Source: Fragilariopsis cylindrus CCMP1102 (lineage: Eukaryota > Bacillariophyta > Bacillariophyceae > Bacillariales > Bacillariaceae). From it: a stretch of DNA of 41,291 bases. Position numbers and translations under genes: made by a program. The notes below the pieces were generated by a model. It was not told where the DNA came from, searched no databases, and worked only from the letters and a program-made list of their open reading frames with translations. Of the stretch, positions 10,509-21,470 are shown piece after piece (within the stretch, counting starts at the first letter, position 1; each line of letters begins with the position of its first letter). Location: assembly GCA_900095095.1 (NCBI GenBank), contig FMBT01000072.1, positions 1 through 41,291 on the forward strand, given 5' to 3'.

Positions 10509-11426
10509 ACTGTTCTACTAGATTAGATGTCGTAATGATTACTGTAGGTTTCAAGCAATTAATTCTTTCCTCTACGGTATCAAATATATAGTATGTTGTT
10601 GACTTCGTATTGAACAAAAGACACAAATACCAAACTGTCTATTGTGTTAGGCAGGAAGCTAGTCTATGGTATGGGTCTGCTGTTCGAGAAATGAAGTATG
10701 TCGGTAAGCTTACTAAGTTAATGTTTTGATACTCCCTTGTCTCCATCAATATTTTTGATACGAATACAAACAATTTAAATTTTTTGTGAGAATTCAAAAA
10801 TTTAAATTTTTGAATGAGCGCCGACTAGACACATTTTACTTAAGGAAATACGTTATAAAAATTAATCCACATTGTAAAATGGGATACGCTTAAAAATTAG
10901 AATATTTGGGGGACAACAAGGATTTGGGGTTGCCCCTCTCTGAGTTGACACCGTGTGCGTCAAAAGAACATAACGAAGAACAAGTAAACGTGTGCGTAAT
11001 ACTGTACTGTACGTACACAAACCGCAAGTGCGTTTTGTTGGGCAGGTTTCAAATAGATAGATATTACCCACGATTTACTGCAAGGAAAAAATGCTAGCTA
11101 GTAGTAACGTGACATCATGAGAAGGTCTAGGAGTAGCATGTTTTGTGATGTACCGGATGCAGTTGTTGACACGGCAACACAGAATTGTCCCATGTATCAC
11201 TTTTTCATTTACAAACTACAAATATTCTAGCCTTTCTGTTTCGACAAAGATGTTCAAAATAATAAAAAGTTTTAACTTGTTCTGTATTAATTACAAGTAG
11301 CTATAGCTAATAAATCTCTCAGTTAGAAAAGAATACGCACCGGTATACAGATAACAAACAGCAACGAAAGCTAACATCACACTTTCAAGCAAGCAAGATA
11401 AAAAGTATACAAGCAACGATCGAACG
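10509..11426. other. Divergent intergenic region
   Basis: Lies between the start of the - strand membrane protein and the + strand gene at 11427, so it probably serves as promoter for both. Apart from one 24-bp palindrome I see no coding or RNA feature; short open frames here lack any protein-like pattern. Confidence 0.45.
10792..10815. repeat. 24-bp perfect AT-rich palindrome
   Basis: ATTCAAAAATTT followed directly by its reverse complement AAATTTTTGAAT. It sits about 285 bases from the - strand start and about 610 from the + strand start. Confidence 0.85.
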
Positions 11427-12410
11427 ATGTCATCGATGAGTGCTATTCCACCACCTCACGTCCCTTCCGCATCATTATTGCAGCAGCAATCACCAACGAG
11501 GAAGATAACTGAATGGCCTGCCTTATCACCATCAAAAAAGATGATAAAAGATCATAACGCTACTACTAACGATGCAGTGGATGAAAGTTGGGAATGTTAC
11601 CAGATGATGGTCACGATGAGGCTACGACGACACCACAAATTTCATTCTGTGTTGTTGAACCGCTTCAAGTAGAATGGATGATATCAATGATAACAGCAAC
11701 GATGATAACAACGCCGAAAACGTTGTAGTCTCATGCATCACTGTCAGTCAACTCCAGACTTTCATAACTACGAAACTATTTTAGAGGAAACATGCAACGT
11801 TGAAGCTGTTTTGATTGAACATGAAGAAGAAGAAGACGATGAAGAGGAATGTGATGGTTCATCAAGTATGGTTATGGTTTCAGGACCTCCATCTGTTTTA
11901 TCAGAGTCATGCTGGTCCTCAGGAGGAGCATCCTCGTCATCCAAAATTTCGTTCCGTGATGCTATTATGAAAAAACATACCGTAGCAGGATCATCACCTG
12001 GTACACAAGAAGAGTACAACCGAAGATGGTCAAAAGAAGAAACCAACGTTTGTTGTTTCGCCCATCAAACGTCCAAAAAGTACTGGAGACTTAAGATCAT
12101 TAGCTCGAATTGCAGAAAGTAATATTCATCAACAATACGATGATGATGGTGGTGCTTTTGGAGTGGTGGAGGTGGTGGAGGAGGTGATGAAATCATTGTA
12201 GGAGAAACAGATGCTGAATTATTTTATAATCAAAAGGCAAAAGGAAAAGTGGGACGTAAAAATGGAAAGAAGATCCGTCCTGATGAAAAGAAACGATTAG
12301 ATATAATTATGGCCAAAAAAGATGATCAACGGCAACGGCAACAACAATCACAACCATCGCAGGCAGCAGAAAAAAAGGGAAAAAAGAATAAAAAGGATGA
12401 GCTAAAATAA
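11427..12410 (+). CDS. Uncharacterised low-complexity protein, broken by about five frame changes
   Basis: No single frame is long, but successive frames read like one protein. It starts with MSSMSAIPPPHVPSASLL and SPTRKITEWPALSPSKK, then FCVVEPLQVEW in a second frame (about 11650). An acidic MDDINDNSNDD stretch follows, then HHCQSTPDFHNYETILEETC with an acidic run. After about 12040 another frame gives SPIKRPKSTGDLRSLARIAE, and from about 12185 a last frame gives DEIIVGETDAELFYNQKAKG and a Lys-rich end (KKGKKNKKDELK stop). The changes can be mended by one-base indels. STPDF and KSTGDL look like phosphorylatable linear motifs. Function unknown. It may be a real gene with sequence errors or a decaying copy. 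Confidence 0.45.
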
Positions 12411-14714
12411 AATTAACAAGTAAAAGTCATATAGTAATAGTTATCATAATATTAAGAAATGGAATTACCACAAGCAAGCTATACCGTAAGTGCAACGCAA
12501 CAAAAGATCAATATATTATAGATCATGCACTTTTCTTTTCAGCCTCCTTTTGATAGTAGATTACTTTATAAAACAAGTTAGTGTCGTTAAAAATATGAAG
12601 TTTCTTTATTTGTGATTTTGATACTAAGATGTAGAAGTAGAAGTAGAAGTAGAATACTATATATTATACCTAGTTTTGTAAAGCAAAATAAGACCACAAA
12701 TAACACCTGTCTTTCTGAGTTGAACCACATCTACTAGTAGTATTAGTATATATCATTGCAATGCCACTGGCTAAGAAATTTTCAGAATCAACACAAACTG
12801 CAACATTCCATACTATGCATACCAGATACAGATTCCTGGGCAGTTAGACTAACATATTGTCCTTATAACTACTACTTACTCGTCTCTCTAGAAATTTTTG
12901 CTGATTGTTCACCAAATTTTCCTTACACTGCAACCAAATCATATACAATATCATCTGTCCAAAAGTATTGAGTGAGATATGCTGATTGCTATCCATCATT
13001 ACATTCAAAACTTTCTCTTTCATCACCCTATCATGTCAGGCACAATCACCATTACATTGTTGTCGTGGACTAGGAGGATGCCTTCCTTTAACTTCATTGA
13101 TAGTATAATAACACCGTTTTTGAGTTGACTTTCCTTGTCCAGCAGTTTCTTCTTAATCATGTCTCATTGCTGTCATCATCATGTTATTCAAAAAAGTCTT
13201 TTTCTACTGCCATTGGATATCGATATCCTCTACCCATCACATAAATAAACAAAGACTCACACTGCTAATTTTACTACTCATTTGGCACAAAAAATACTGA
13301 GTTTACAAAACTAACCCCCCCCCCCCCCCCCCTTGCTATATTATCAATTAAGTATATCTACTAGAGTAGTTGAGAAAGGCAATACTTGTTATTGTTGTTC
13401 AACCTAACTGCTCTGTCTCAGTAGGATCTGTTCTTTTTGTCAACAATATGATTGTTGATAAGAACCAACATGGTAGGGGTATGATTGGTATGATCAATAG
13501 GAAATAGTATTGTAGTATCTCAATTTTTCTAATTAGTGTGAGAGGTAGTTGGTTGTTTGTTATTGTTATTTCTGTTATTGTTGTTGTTACTACAGCGGAG
13601 GTTAGAAGGGATACCATTGTTGGGCAACATGTGTGTTTGACCTATTTCTTTACATGCAAAATGTTACACTATGTTTGTGCTGCATACAATCAGATTTTAA
13701 CAATCAAGAAATCAATAACTACACAAGTACTACACACCTCTATACAAGGTTTTGAAAGGGCAAGTCAAGGCAGAATCTTGATTGCTTGTGCTTTGAGTGT
13801 TTCAAAATGACGTTATGGGTTGCACGCTGGATGAGACCCTATCCACTGCCACTATTTTACCTTCATCTTTGTTAGTATTATTACTGCCATTTCTTTTTGT
13901 TGCACAAGTAGTGGTTGATTTTGAGCTCATCAAAAATTTGTCACCCACAACATGTCATGTGTAAAAAGGTTCATAAAGTCTCAACTGGTACTAGGACAAA
14001 GCACATATTATCATCATACATTAGTATGTTGATTCTCTAACTCTACTGTACTTTCAATTGTTAACAGTAGTACCAAACATAGCAGAGATCAGACTTTCTT
14101 TTTGTAATAAATCATATTATAGTAAACCTTGATTTTTTCTATGACTGCATGTGGGCAGCAGTGGGAAGTTGCCCTTTGTATTTTGGTCTTTCTAAGTTAG
14201 TTGGTAGAAAAAGCTTAACTTCCTACTTCTAATAAATAAAGCAAGTTCTTACTACTATAGTATTTCTAGAGTGACACCTGCTATTCACAAACTTTTTAAT
14301 AGCTATAGAAAGGTAGTGGCAGCAGTGCTTCTTCTTTCATGTTGTAGAGGAAATTATTCATGTATAATGATCTGATGTCAAATGGCTATACAATTTCTAC
14401 TTTTGCTGTCAGACAAGACATGATGTAGTTATAATATTATATCTGAACTGGTGTTATTATTTCACTGCACACTTCGCCTAACAAGTAGTAGTACTTCTTT
14501 TTCAAACCAAATTGAATGTTTTGCTACTACTCTAGAATATCATAGAATACTAGCTAGCTAGGGAAGTTTTTTAGTTTCATATAAATGTTTATTAAAATTA
14601 TTTTTGTTATCGTCAAAAAGTAAACAATACAAATATTATTATTCTATCAAGTTATAATTGAATCGAATCAATTTCTTCTACGCGGGAGCAACAAGGTACT
14701 ATGTCTATATATAT
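12411..14714. other. 2.3-kb gene-free stretch
   Basis: The longest stretch with no gene in the window, between two convergent 3' ends. It is AT-rich, with a short GTAGAA repeat near 12631-12654 and an 18-base poly-C tract. One + frame (13538-13810) begins with a hydrophobic run but then shows no protein-like pattern. An old, unrecognised insertion is possible because the other convergent spacers here are about 0.15-0.6 kb. Confidence 0.5.
13315..13332. repeat. Poly-C tract of 18
   Basis: Eighteen consecutive C on the + strand in non-coding AT-rich DNA. The exact length is likely to be unreliable. Confidence 0.85.
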
Positions 14715-16171
14715 TTATTCTGACTTGAAGCTAACGTTCTTCGTCGATGGAGCGGCATTCTGTTGCTGTACAACATATTCCTCGTAATCGTCGAACTCTG
14801 GTGGCTCGCATAGATCAGCAAGCTTTCCACAAAATACGAGATCATCATGATCTACACCAAATGGATCAGCGAAGTCGCCGTTAACGGGAGCTCTTTGAAA
14901 GGTTTTTGGTTCAAGGTTTCTCTGCTTTCGTTCTTGGGCAGCCAACTTATCTTTCCACGAAACCGAATGCAAACTTTCTTCAGTATTTAGCTCTTTGTAT
15001 GCAACACGAGTAGGATTTTCAAAAACTGGTGGTGGTGTAGGTGGTGGAGGGGGTGGCAGCTCAGGTCTATCAGTGAAACCAAGTGTACCATCATCAACTC
15101 CACACATCTTATCAACACCTAAGGAATCCAAAAAGTCCTCAATAATATCCTTATCATTATCTTCAACAACAAACTGTGATTGATTTTGAACTTGTTGCAT
15201 CGATTGATTTTGAACTTGTTGCATCACCATTGGAGCAGATGCCGCATGATAGGCACTATTCTGTTCAAAAGGACAGGCATTTGGAGTAAGAGGAGCTTGA
15301 GGAGAGGATCGAGAAGTAGGTTGCTTGGTCTGAGTGATGGGAGCAAGGGCAGGTTCGAATTGCTTGAAGTGAGCAGGCACAACAATATCTGGTACATTAT
15401 ATCCAAGAGCGTCGTCGTCAACGCCACACATCTTGTCGACACCGAAGCTATCGAGAGCGCCTTCGATAAAATCCTTCTGACTTTCAGCGGGAGCATCACG
15501 GCTAACTTTTTGGTTACCGGTTTCTGCAACCTTGACGACACGGTTGTCGACAAAATAATGATTATCTTCGAAAGGATCAGGTTGCGATGCTCGAGCTACA
15601 AATGTAGAATGATTATCTTCAAAAGGATCAGGTTGCGATGCTCCAGCTACAAATGTAGGAGCATCTTCCATGGTAGGTTCTTCGACAGCTTCTTCGACAA
15701 CAACTGTCTCATTGACCGGTTTTCAACAACAGCAGCTGTCTCTTCAACAGGTTCCTGTTTCTTAGTAAGTACTTCCTTGGCTTCTACAACTACTTCAGGA
15801 GCTTCGACGACAGTCTCCTTCTGACGGCTTCAACGACAGGTGTCTCGACGACAACTGGTTCTTCTACCTTGACAGGCGCTTCGACCGACGACGGGTTCCT
15901 TCCTCACGATAGGTTGGATTACAATAGATTTCGGTTTATAGACTTCTCTTTGTACAGTTCGTTCGACTTTTTCTAACTTTCTCGAAAACATTGAAAGAGT
16001 TTTCTTCACTTCGGCTAATCGAGCAGCTGCTAACTTAGCTTCACCAGCCATACGAAGAGCTTCATCAGCGAGGGCTTCTGCCTCAGCGATCTTACTCTTA
16101 TTGTATAGATGCTTATTCGATTTGATACTTTGCAATCGAATCATCGAATCGTCAAGTGTAGTAGCTGTCAT
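14715..16171 (-). CDS. Uncharacterised repeat protein with N-terminal coiled coil (three frame breaks)
   Basis: The start at 16171 (MTATTLDDSMIRLQSIKSNK) leads into an Ala-rich heptad region (AEALADEALRMAGEAKLAAA, EVKKTLSMFSRKLEKVERTV) that should form a coiled coil. Next comes a Val/Glu/Pro-rich stretch in which the frame changes three times (about 15885, 15825, 15720). Removing one G at the first and adding one A at each of the other two makes it continuous (PVKVEEPVVVETP, EAPEVVVEAKEVLTKK, PVNETVVVEEAVEEPTMED). The C-terminal half has internal repeats: a 17-residue unit with ASQPDPFEDNH twice, and LDSFGVDKMCGVDDDALG / LDSLGVDKMCGVDDGTLG. The tail is acidic. About 485 residues in all. Function unknown; the Cys-containing GVDKMCGVDD unit may be a small binding module. 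Confidence 0.55.
15557..15659 (-). repeat. Two-copy 51-bp tandem repeat in coding sequence
   Basis: Two head-to-tail copies offset by exactly 51 bases (17 codons) with only a few differences, encoding repeated FVA(G/R)ASQPDPFEDNH. Confidence 0.85.
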
Positions 16172-16812
16172 GATGGATTATTTACTTTATCAAAGATCAC
16201 TCGGTAGTGATCGTAAGAAATATTATTTTGTATTCCGTTTTTGTTTACTGAAAATTGTGTGAGATTAGTTGGTGTTTTCTGATTACAGAACTTTTACGTA
16301 TTTCAAACTGATTACAGAACTTAACGGTATGTCAAACGAAAACATCTTAAATTCAATACTGTTTATGGTTAATATGAGTAAAAGTTTGGTTTTAGGTCTA
16401 AGTACTTATATTTTCACATCGCACATTTCAGCAAAACTGACCAAGATTCTCCCCTAACGTCAAACTCCTTAAATACCGAACTCGCTCAATATCATGAATC
16501 TTGATTTTATGCGTTTTGCAGCGTTGGATACTGTACGTAATTTGTAGGGGTTCATGAAAAAATGAGACGCGCGGTATGCCGTGAACGTAAACGCGCGTTA
16601 TTTTTTTAAAATTACTGTACTTCTAATTTATTTTTTATGTACTGTATATTGAATGATTGATCCATATCAAAATGCAATGCAATGACAAGAGGATGTCACC
16701 AGCACTTACTTGTACAGGGACGAGGAAGATAAGACAAGAGAAGAAGATGACACAAAAAAGTAAACCATACCATAGCTTATTACAATAGCCTAACCAGAAA
16801 TAAATAACAATC

Positions 16813-17434
16813 ATGTTGTTTTCCAAAGCTATTATTTCCTGTCATTGCGGTGCGGGTTATTTGGATGTAACAACTGAAGGAGCAAAAATATCATCCTCCA
16901 GATTCTATATTATTGTACATCATCACACAACAAAATTCGTATATGAAGAAAAAAATACGACTAAGAAGGAAAACAAGATGAGATCGTCATTACTACAGAA
17001 ATCACGACCGACGAAGAAGTGATTTCCTTGACAAAAGAAGTCAATCAGATTGTCAAACGATTGGAAAACATTTCGTCGAAACTTGTCAAGAATAAAGAGA
17101 GGAACAACGAAAACTGCAACAACAGTAGCAATAATACCACGACGAAAGATAATTTCAAAGAGCAAGAAAATCAGTTGATTTAGTGCTAGAAGTGAAGTGG
17201 AACATGGATCGATTGAGTATTATTAAGTCGAAGTTGTTAATTTTCACAAAGCAAAGTACTGCTGCTAATGCTTTTACTACCAACGAAAGCAATAACAATG
17301 ATTGCGATAGGTTCATGAAGAATACGGAACCATTACTAGTAGGCGAAGAACCATCGAGGATTGTGACCTCTATGAAACAAGAACCTAATACAGACCCAGC
17401 CCATCCTGAATCTCGTTATTTAAAAACAAATTGA
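16813..17434 (+). CDS. Possible small coiled-coil protein, broken by two frame changes
   Basis: Three overlapping frames read as one protein of about 205 residues. The first begins MLFSKAIISCHCGAGYL. The second, from about 16975, gives EVISLTKEVNQIVKRLENIS with heptad spacing. The third, from about 17165, gives SVDLVLEVKWNMDRLSIIKS and ends EPSRIVTSMKQEPNTD..KTN stop at 17434. Each switch needs one base. Asn/Thr-rich linkers separate the parts. I do not recognise a family. The evidence is pattern only, and chance open frames cannot be excluded. Confidence 0.3.
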
Positions 17435-17892
17435 TCGTAATGGAAGACGTGTGTGCCCCATAAAGGTGTCTTTCTCTGAGGACGACCTTACCATAAATCC
17501 CCAGGTGTCGACGCTTATTAAGACACATGCGAGATGTAAATAATAGAAGCTTCCATGTGGAAAAAAATATAAGAATTCTGAGACGACTTATTGAATACAA
17601 AAGAACAGGATAAGAAAAAAAAAACGAGATAAATTAACAGTAAGAAAGAAAGAAAGTACGTGTAGTCACATTATAGTACACGATACACATTTTTGTTCAT
17701 TATTCTACTGTACACATATTTGACAATCCTACTACAGTAGCACTATAGAAATATCCAAATCATATCATATTATGTCGTATCATTATTTATTCACTATATT
17801 TTCAAATTCACAAGCGCGCCAACAGCCAAGTAAAGCCTTAATTGCTTTGATCCTTTTCTTATAGAACTTTTTTCACATGTTTGTTTGTTCAT
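17435..17892. other. Convergent intergenic region
   Basis: AT-rich 3' flanks of the 16.8-kb + strand frame and the - strand zinc transporter. Nothing recognisable. Confidence 0.4.
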
Positions 17893-19703
17893 TTACTGTG
17901 CTTCAGAGCGATCACACAAGTGTGATACACAGCAATCGGGACCAGAACAACTCATACAAGCACCTTGATTTACTTGAATAGTCGAATGATCGATACCAAA
18001 TTTTTTGCATGTGAGATTGATGTTAGATATGGCATTATGGTTCGAAGACGTACAATGAACGCTGAGCGCAACCTGTCCATGACTGATACACCAAATATGG
18101 AGATCCTACAATAGACATATTATTAATCCAGAGAAAGAGAAGAAATGCAAGGTTCAATTCAGAGATTTGTATGAGAACCTGAATAAAAATAACTGAATAT
18201 TACAACACGCCCCTACATACGGTTCGAGCTGCATTCACTCAGTCAGTGTCATCACGTACATGTACATCGTCGACACCAGGTAAAGCCGAAATGGCATCAT
18301 ACACCTTTTTCCAATCAATACTCGAGGGTGTCTCTTCCAAAAGAACTGCAACGGAGCTTTTCAAGACACCGACAGTTGAGTAAAGGACTAGCATGCTAAA
18401 GCCCAGTGTCAATATGGGATCTACGATATGATAATCAGGCCTCCACCAAATCACAATACCTAAATTGACGTGAGAGAGATAGAGAGAGTTCAATGGCGAT
18501 GAATGATATATGTTAGAAGATGATGCATGCCAATAAATATGGAACGAAGCAAGAATATTATTCCATATAAAACGGGACAAATTTGTGTTCTAACCGTACC
18601 TCCAATAAGAACAGCAACGCTCTGTGCCAAGTCGCCCAACACATGCAAATAAGCAGCATGCAAATTCACATTACGTTGTTTTTCTTTTTCGAATTCATCG
18701 GCGTCGTCGTGTGATCCATCCACAACAACCAGAGGAGAAGTTTCATTCGCATGATGCCCGTGATCGTGGTGGTCCTTTTCCTTACTATGCGAATGATCAT
18801 GCCCATCACAATTATGTCCATGATGATCTTCCACTTTCTCTTCATCGTGAGTTTTATGACCGTGAGATGTTCCATGTCCATGTTCATGTCCATGATCATG
18901 CCCATCACAATTATGTCCATGATCTTCTTCCAATTTCTCTTCATCGTGAGTTTTATGACCGTGAGACGTTTCATGTCCATGTCCATGATCATGATCATGC
19001 CCATCACAATTATGTCCATGATCTTCTTTTATCTTCTCTTCATCATGAGTTTTATGTCCATGATCATGCCCATCATCATGCCCTCCACCACATTTATGTC
19101 CATGGTCGTGTGAATGATCGTGATCGTGACCACCTCCTATAGAGTGGATAACAAAACAAAGATAAGAAAATATCGATTGGTTAGGAGTACTATTCGTTCT
19201 TAAAGAATACAAAAAGTATATATATTGCTACGAATCTATATAACTAACTTACCTCCAGGAAGATGTACATGGTGTTCGCCCAAAACGAAAGCTAAGGCGA
19301 CATTAACAACCACCCCAATCCCCGCAATGATAGACATAACCTTTCCATCAACGCCCTCAGGAGGATTAATCAAACGAGCAACCGCTGTATATACCAAACC
19401 TACAGAAACAAAGGCTAGACTAGTCATACTAAAAAGAGCTGCCAATGATTCGGTCCTCTTAAGACCATACGTGTGGTTGGCCGTAGCTGGTAGACTGGCT
19501 AGATAGCTGGCGGCGATAGCAACGGCAAAGCTTGCCATATCAGAAAAGAGATGCGCTGCATCACTCAACACAGCTAAGGATCCACAAATGAGTCCACCCA
19601 CTACTTCGACGACCAAGAAACAACCACATAATATTGTCGCTATGTACAAACGTTTGAGAACATTTTTCCTTTCGATGGCGTCTGCATCGTTCTTTGTTGC
19701 CAT
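17893..19703 (-). CDS. Cation diffusion facilitator (ZnT-type zinc transporter)
   Basis: Exports or compartmentalises Zn2+ using a proton gradient (CDF family). There are four exons with clean GT-AG junctions: 19703-19253, 19136-18600, 18459-18260 and 18105-17893, in total about 467 residues. Exon 1 holds TM1-TM4, with the metal-site HxxxD of TM2 in DAAHLFSDMASF. Exon 2 is the cytoplasmic His-rich loop, with three similar 33-residue units, then TM5 with HVLGDLAQSVAVLIGG, the second HxxxD metal site. Exon 3 gives TM6 and the start of the C-terminal domain (SALPGVDDVH), continued in exon 4 by DLHIWCISHGQVALSVH, the usual CDF ferredoxin-like fold. The tail is Cys-rich (CMSCSGPDCC). No frame break. 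It could sit in a vacuole, secretory compartment or plasma membrane; the sequence does not decide. Confidence 0.93.
18783..19065 (-). repeat. 99-bp tandem repeats coding for the His-rich loop
   Basis: Units begin at 18841, 18940 and 19039, exactly 99 bases apart, with part of a further unit before 18841. Each encodes KTHDEEK(L/V/I).. then DHGHNCDGHDH and HGHE-type runs. It looks like recent unequal crossing-over that expanded the zinc-binding loop. Confidence 0.85.
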
Positions 19704-19903
19704 GATTTTAGATCGTTTTAGGCTACCCGTTGTAATGGTATCTAGTAGGGTTTAGTGGAAGTTGATAGCTATTAAATGGGATTGCATAATAAGTGGTCAG
19801 CGAATTAAGCAAACGACACGTATCAGGCGTAATGCGAGGTTGAAGTTAGTTTTCGCTTTATTGTTTTTCTTTGTATTTAATGGATGAAGTACTGTACTCA
19901 GGT

Positions 19904-20000
19904 TGAAATAATGGACGTGTTGACGGTCAGACAATACATAACGGGAAAGTAAAATAAATCAAACACTAATCTTATCAGCAACTATGGCGTACTTATTTCA
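19904..20000 (+). repeat. Putative 5' LTR of copia remnant (97 bp)
   Basis: Shares GTTGACGGTCAGACAATACA-like and CTTATCAGCAACTATGGC-like blocks with the 3' copy. No recognisable primer-binding site follows it. Confidence 0.7.
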
Positions 20001-20830
20001 GTTTATAAGACCCATACACTGTACTATAACCATGCTATGCTATAATGGTATGTATAGTCTCTAATAAGGATAATGTATGCTTAGGTTGATTCAATTTGGT
20101 CATCACATTTGGATTCAATGATAAGTGAACCTGTTCCGCACGTCAAGAGAGGAAAAGTGACGATAAAACAGGTACATTCACAATAAAGTGATGATACAAG
20201 CTCAACATCAGTATTAATATGGACCATATGGTATCCATGGATGTAGTTCTAAGACTACACAAATGATAGCTTATCCAACAAGGGACCAGCCTGACAAGGC
20301 GGATCCCATGGTCAAAATTAATGAAGAATCAAATGAAAATGAATACATTCCTGCATGGGGCATATCACCCACCAAATATATCAGTGAAGCGGTTTCCAAT
20401 GTAGATAACTACTTAGCTAAGAATTTAAATGGGTGAAAACAACCCAAGAGAAATGCAACTAGTCCATTTGCAAATGGATATAGACCAGAGCTGGATGTGA
20501 GCCCAGTACTCGATCCAGTCTTATGCTCCTACTACCAGTGACAGATAGGAATATTGAGATGGATGGTAGAATTAGGAAGAATTGACATAATAACAGAAGT
20601 TTCAGAACTTGCTTCTCAGTTGTCTATGCCACAAGAAGGTCATCTTGAAGCAGTATTTAGGGTATTTTCATACTTAAAGTATAAGAAAAATAGTGTCATG
20701 ATATTCAATCCATGATACCCTGAGATCGACCATGATAACTTCCCCAAACAAGATTGGAATAATTTCTTTGGAGAAGTGAAGGAAGAATTGCCACCTCTAC
20801 CTACATTTCCCACAATTTACTTGGGGGGAC

Positions 20831-20951
20831 TGAAATAATGGACATGTGTGTTGACAGTCAGACAATACACTAAACGTAGAACGTAAATATAGATCATAAT
20901 TTTAGATATCAACCACTAAACTTATCAGCCAACTATGGCATACTTATTTCA
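20831..20951 (+). repeat. Putative 3' LTR of copia remnant (121 bp)
   Basis: Matches the 5' copy at both ends and differs by short insertions in the middle. It follows the polypurine tract immediately. Confidence 0.7.
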
Positions 20952-21470
20952 CAGGGGTAATAAATCAAGTCAGTATGGACAATGTTCAATTATTCTATGA
21001 GAGCTAAGGTGAGACTAATCCAGTAGTTTGGAAGATCTACAGTACTAATACAATGTCATATGACTTCCACACCACCTACCCCACCTATATCTTGTGTGTC
21101 ATCACAACCTTCTAGTTTTAAAATCAGCAATTCTTCAATGCTTAAGGCACCTCCTCCATACCACAATCAGCTCCTTTTGCCTTAGCATAGTTAGCAACTT
21201 CAGTGGGATATAAGATGTAATCAAATGAAAAAATCGATCCTACAGAACGTTATACTGTAGTTATTATTAATTTTTAGGCCTATTACCATTTTGATATTCG
21301 CCAAACCATCGCCAGAATGTTTTTTACGACACAAAATAGAAATAAAATCTTGGCAACAATCACAAATAAATGTCAGACAGAACAATTCACGGAAAGACAC
21401 AGACACACAACAAATATGTTTGACAAGAACAAGATCATCAACCGAAATTTTACTGTTGGTTTGACACAAG
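20952..21470. other. Promoter-side spacer of the bestrophin-like gene
   Basis: Non-coding spacer downstream of the copia remnant. Together with 19704-19903 it forms the original divergent spacer between the zinc transporter and the bestrophin-like gene. No other feature seen. Confidence 0.4.

Larger units (their letters stand above)
19904..20951 (+). mobile_element. Decayed, internally deleted Ty1/copia (CoDi-like) LTR element
   Basis: Two related terminal repeats begin TGAAATAA and end TTATTTCA (19904-20000 and 20831-20951), so each has TG..CA ends inside an 8-bp inverted repeat. The flanking 5-mers are CAGGT and CAGGG, a likely 5-bp target duplication with one change. A polypurine-like TTGGGGGGAC directly precedes the 3' repeat. 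Inside, one frame (20281-20820) reads as the late reverse-transcriptase/linker part of diatom copia polyproteins (EYIPAWGISPTKYISEAVSN, QIGILRWMVELGRIDIITEV, SELASQLSMP, HLEAVFRVFSYLKYK). It is interrupted by three TGA stops at 20434, 20539 and 20713 but no frameshift. Gag, protease, integrase and the catalytic YxDD part are gone. Non-autonomous and dead. Confidence 0.8.

Noticed and set aside
10862..11097. Overlapping open frames on both strands
   Set aside because: Short, without protein-like composition, and in a divergent spacer.
13538..13810. + strand open frame of 90 codons with a hydrophobic start
   Set aside because: The hydrophobic run comes from GTT/ATT-rich DNA, the rest has no domain-like pattern, and the region around it looks non-coding.
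15180..15824. + strand open frame of 214 codons
   Set aside because: It is antisense to the repeat protein on the - strand, which has coiled-coil and internal repeat structure; the + frame has no such pattern.
18624..19142. Long open frames on the + strand opposite the His-rich loop
   Set aside because: They mirror the CAT/ATG-rich repeats of the CDF gene on the - strand; the CDF exons with matched splice phases explain the sequence.
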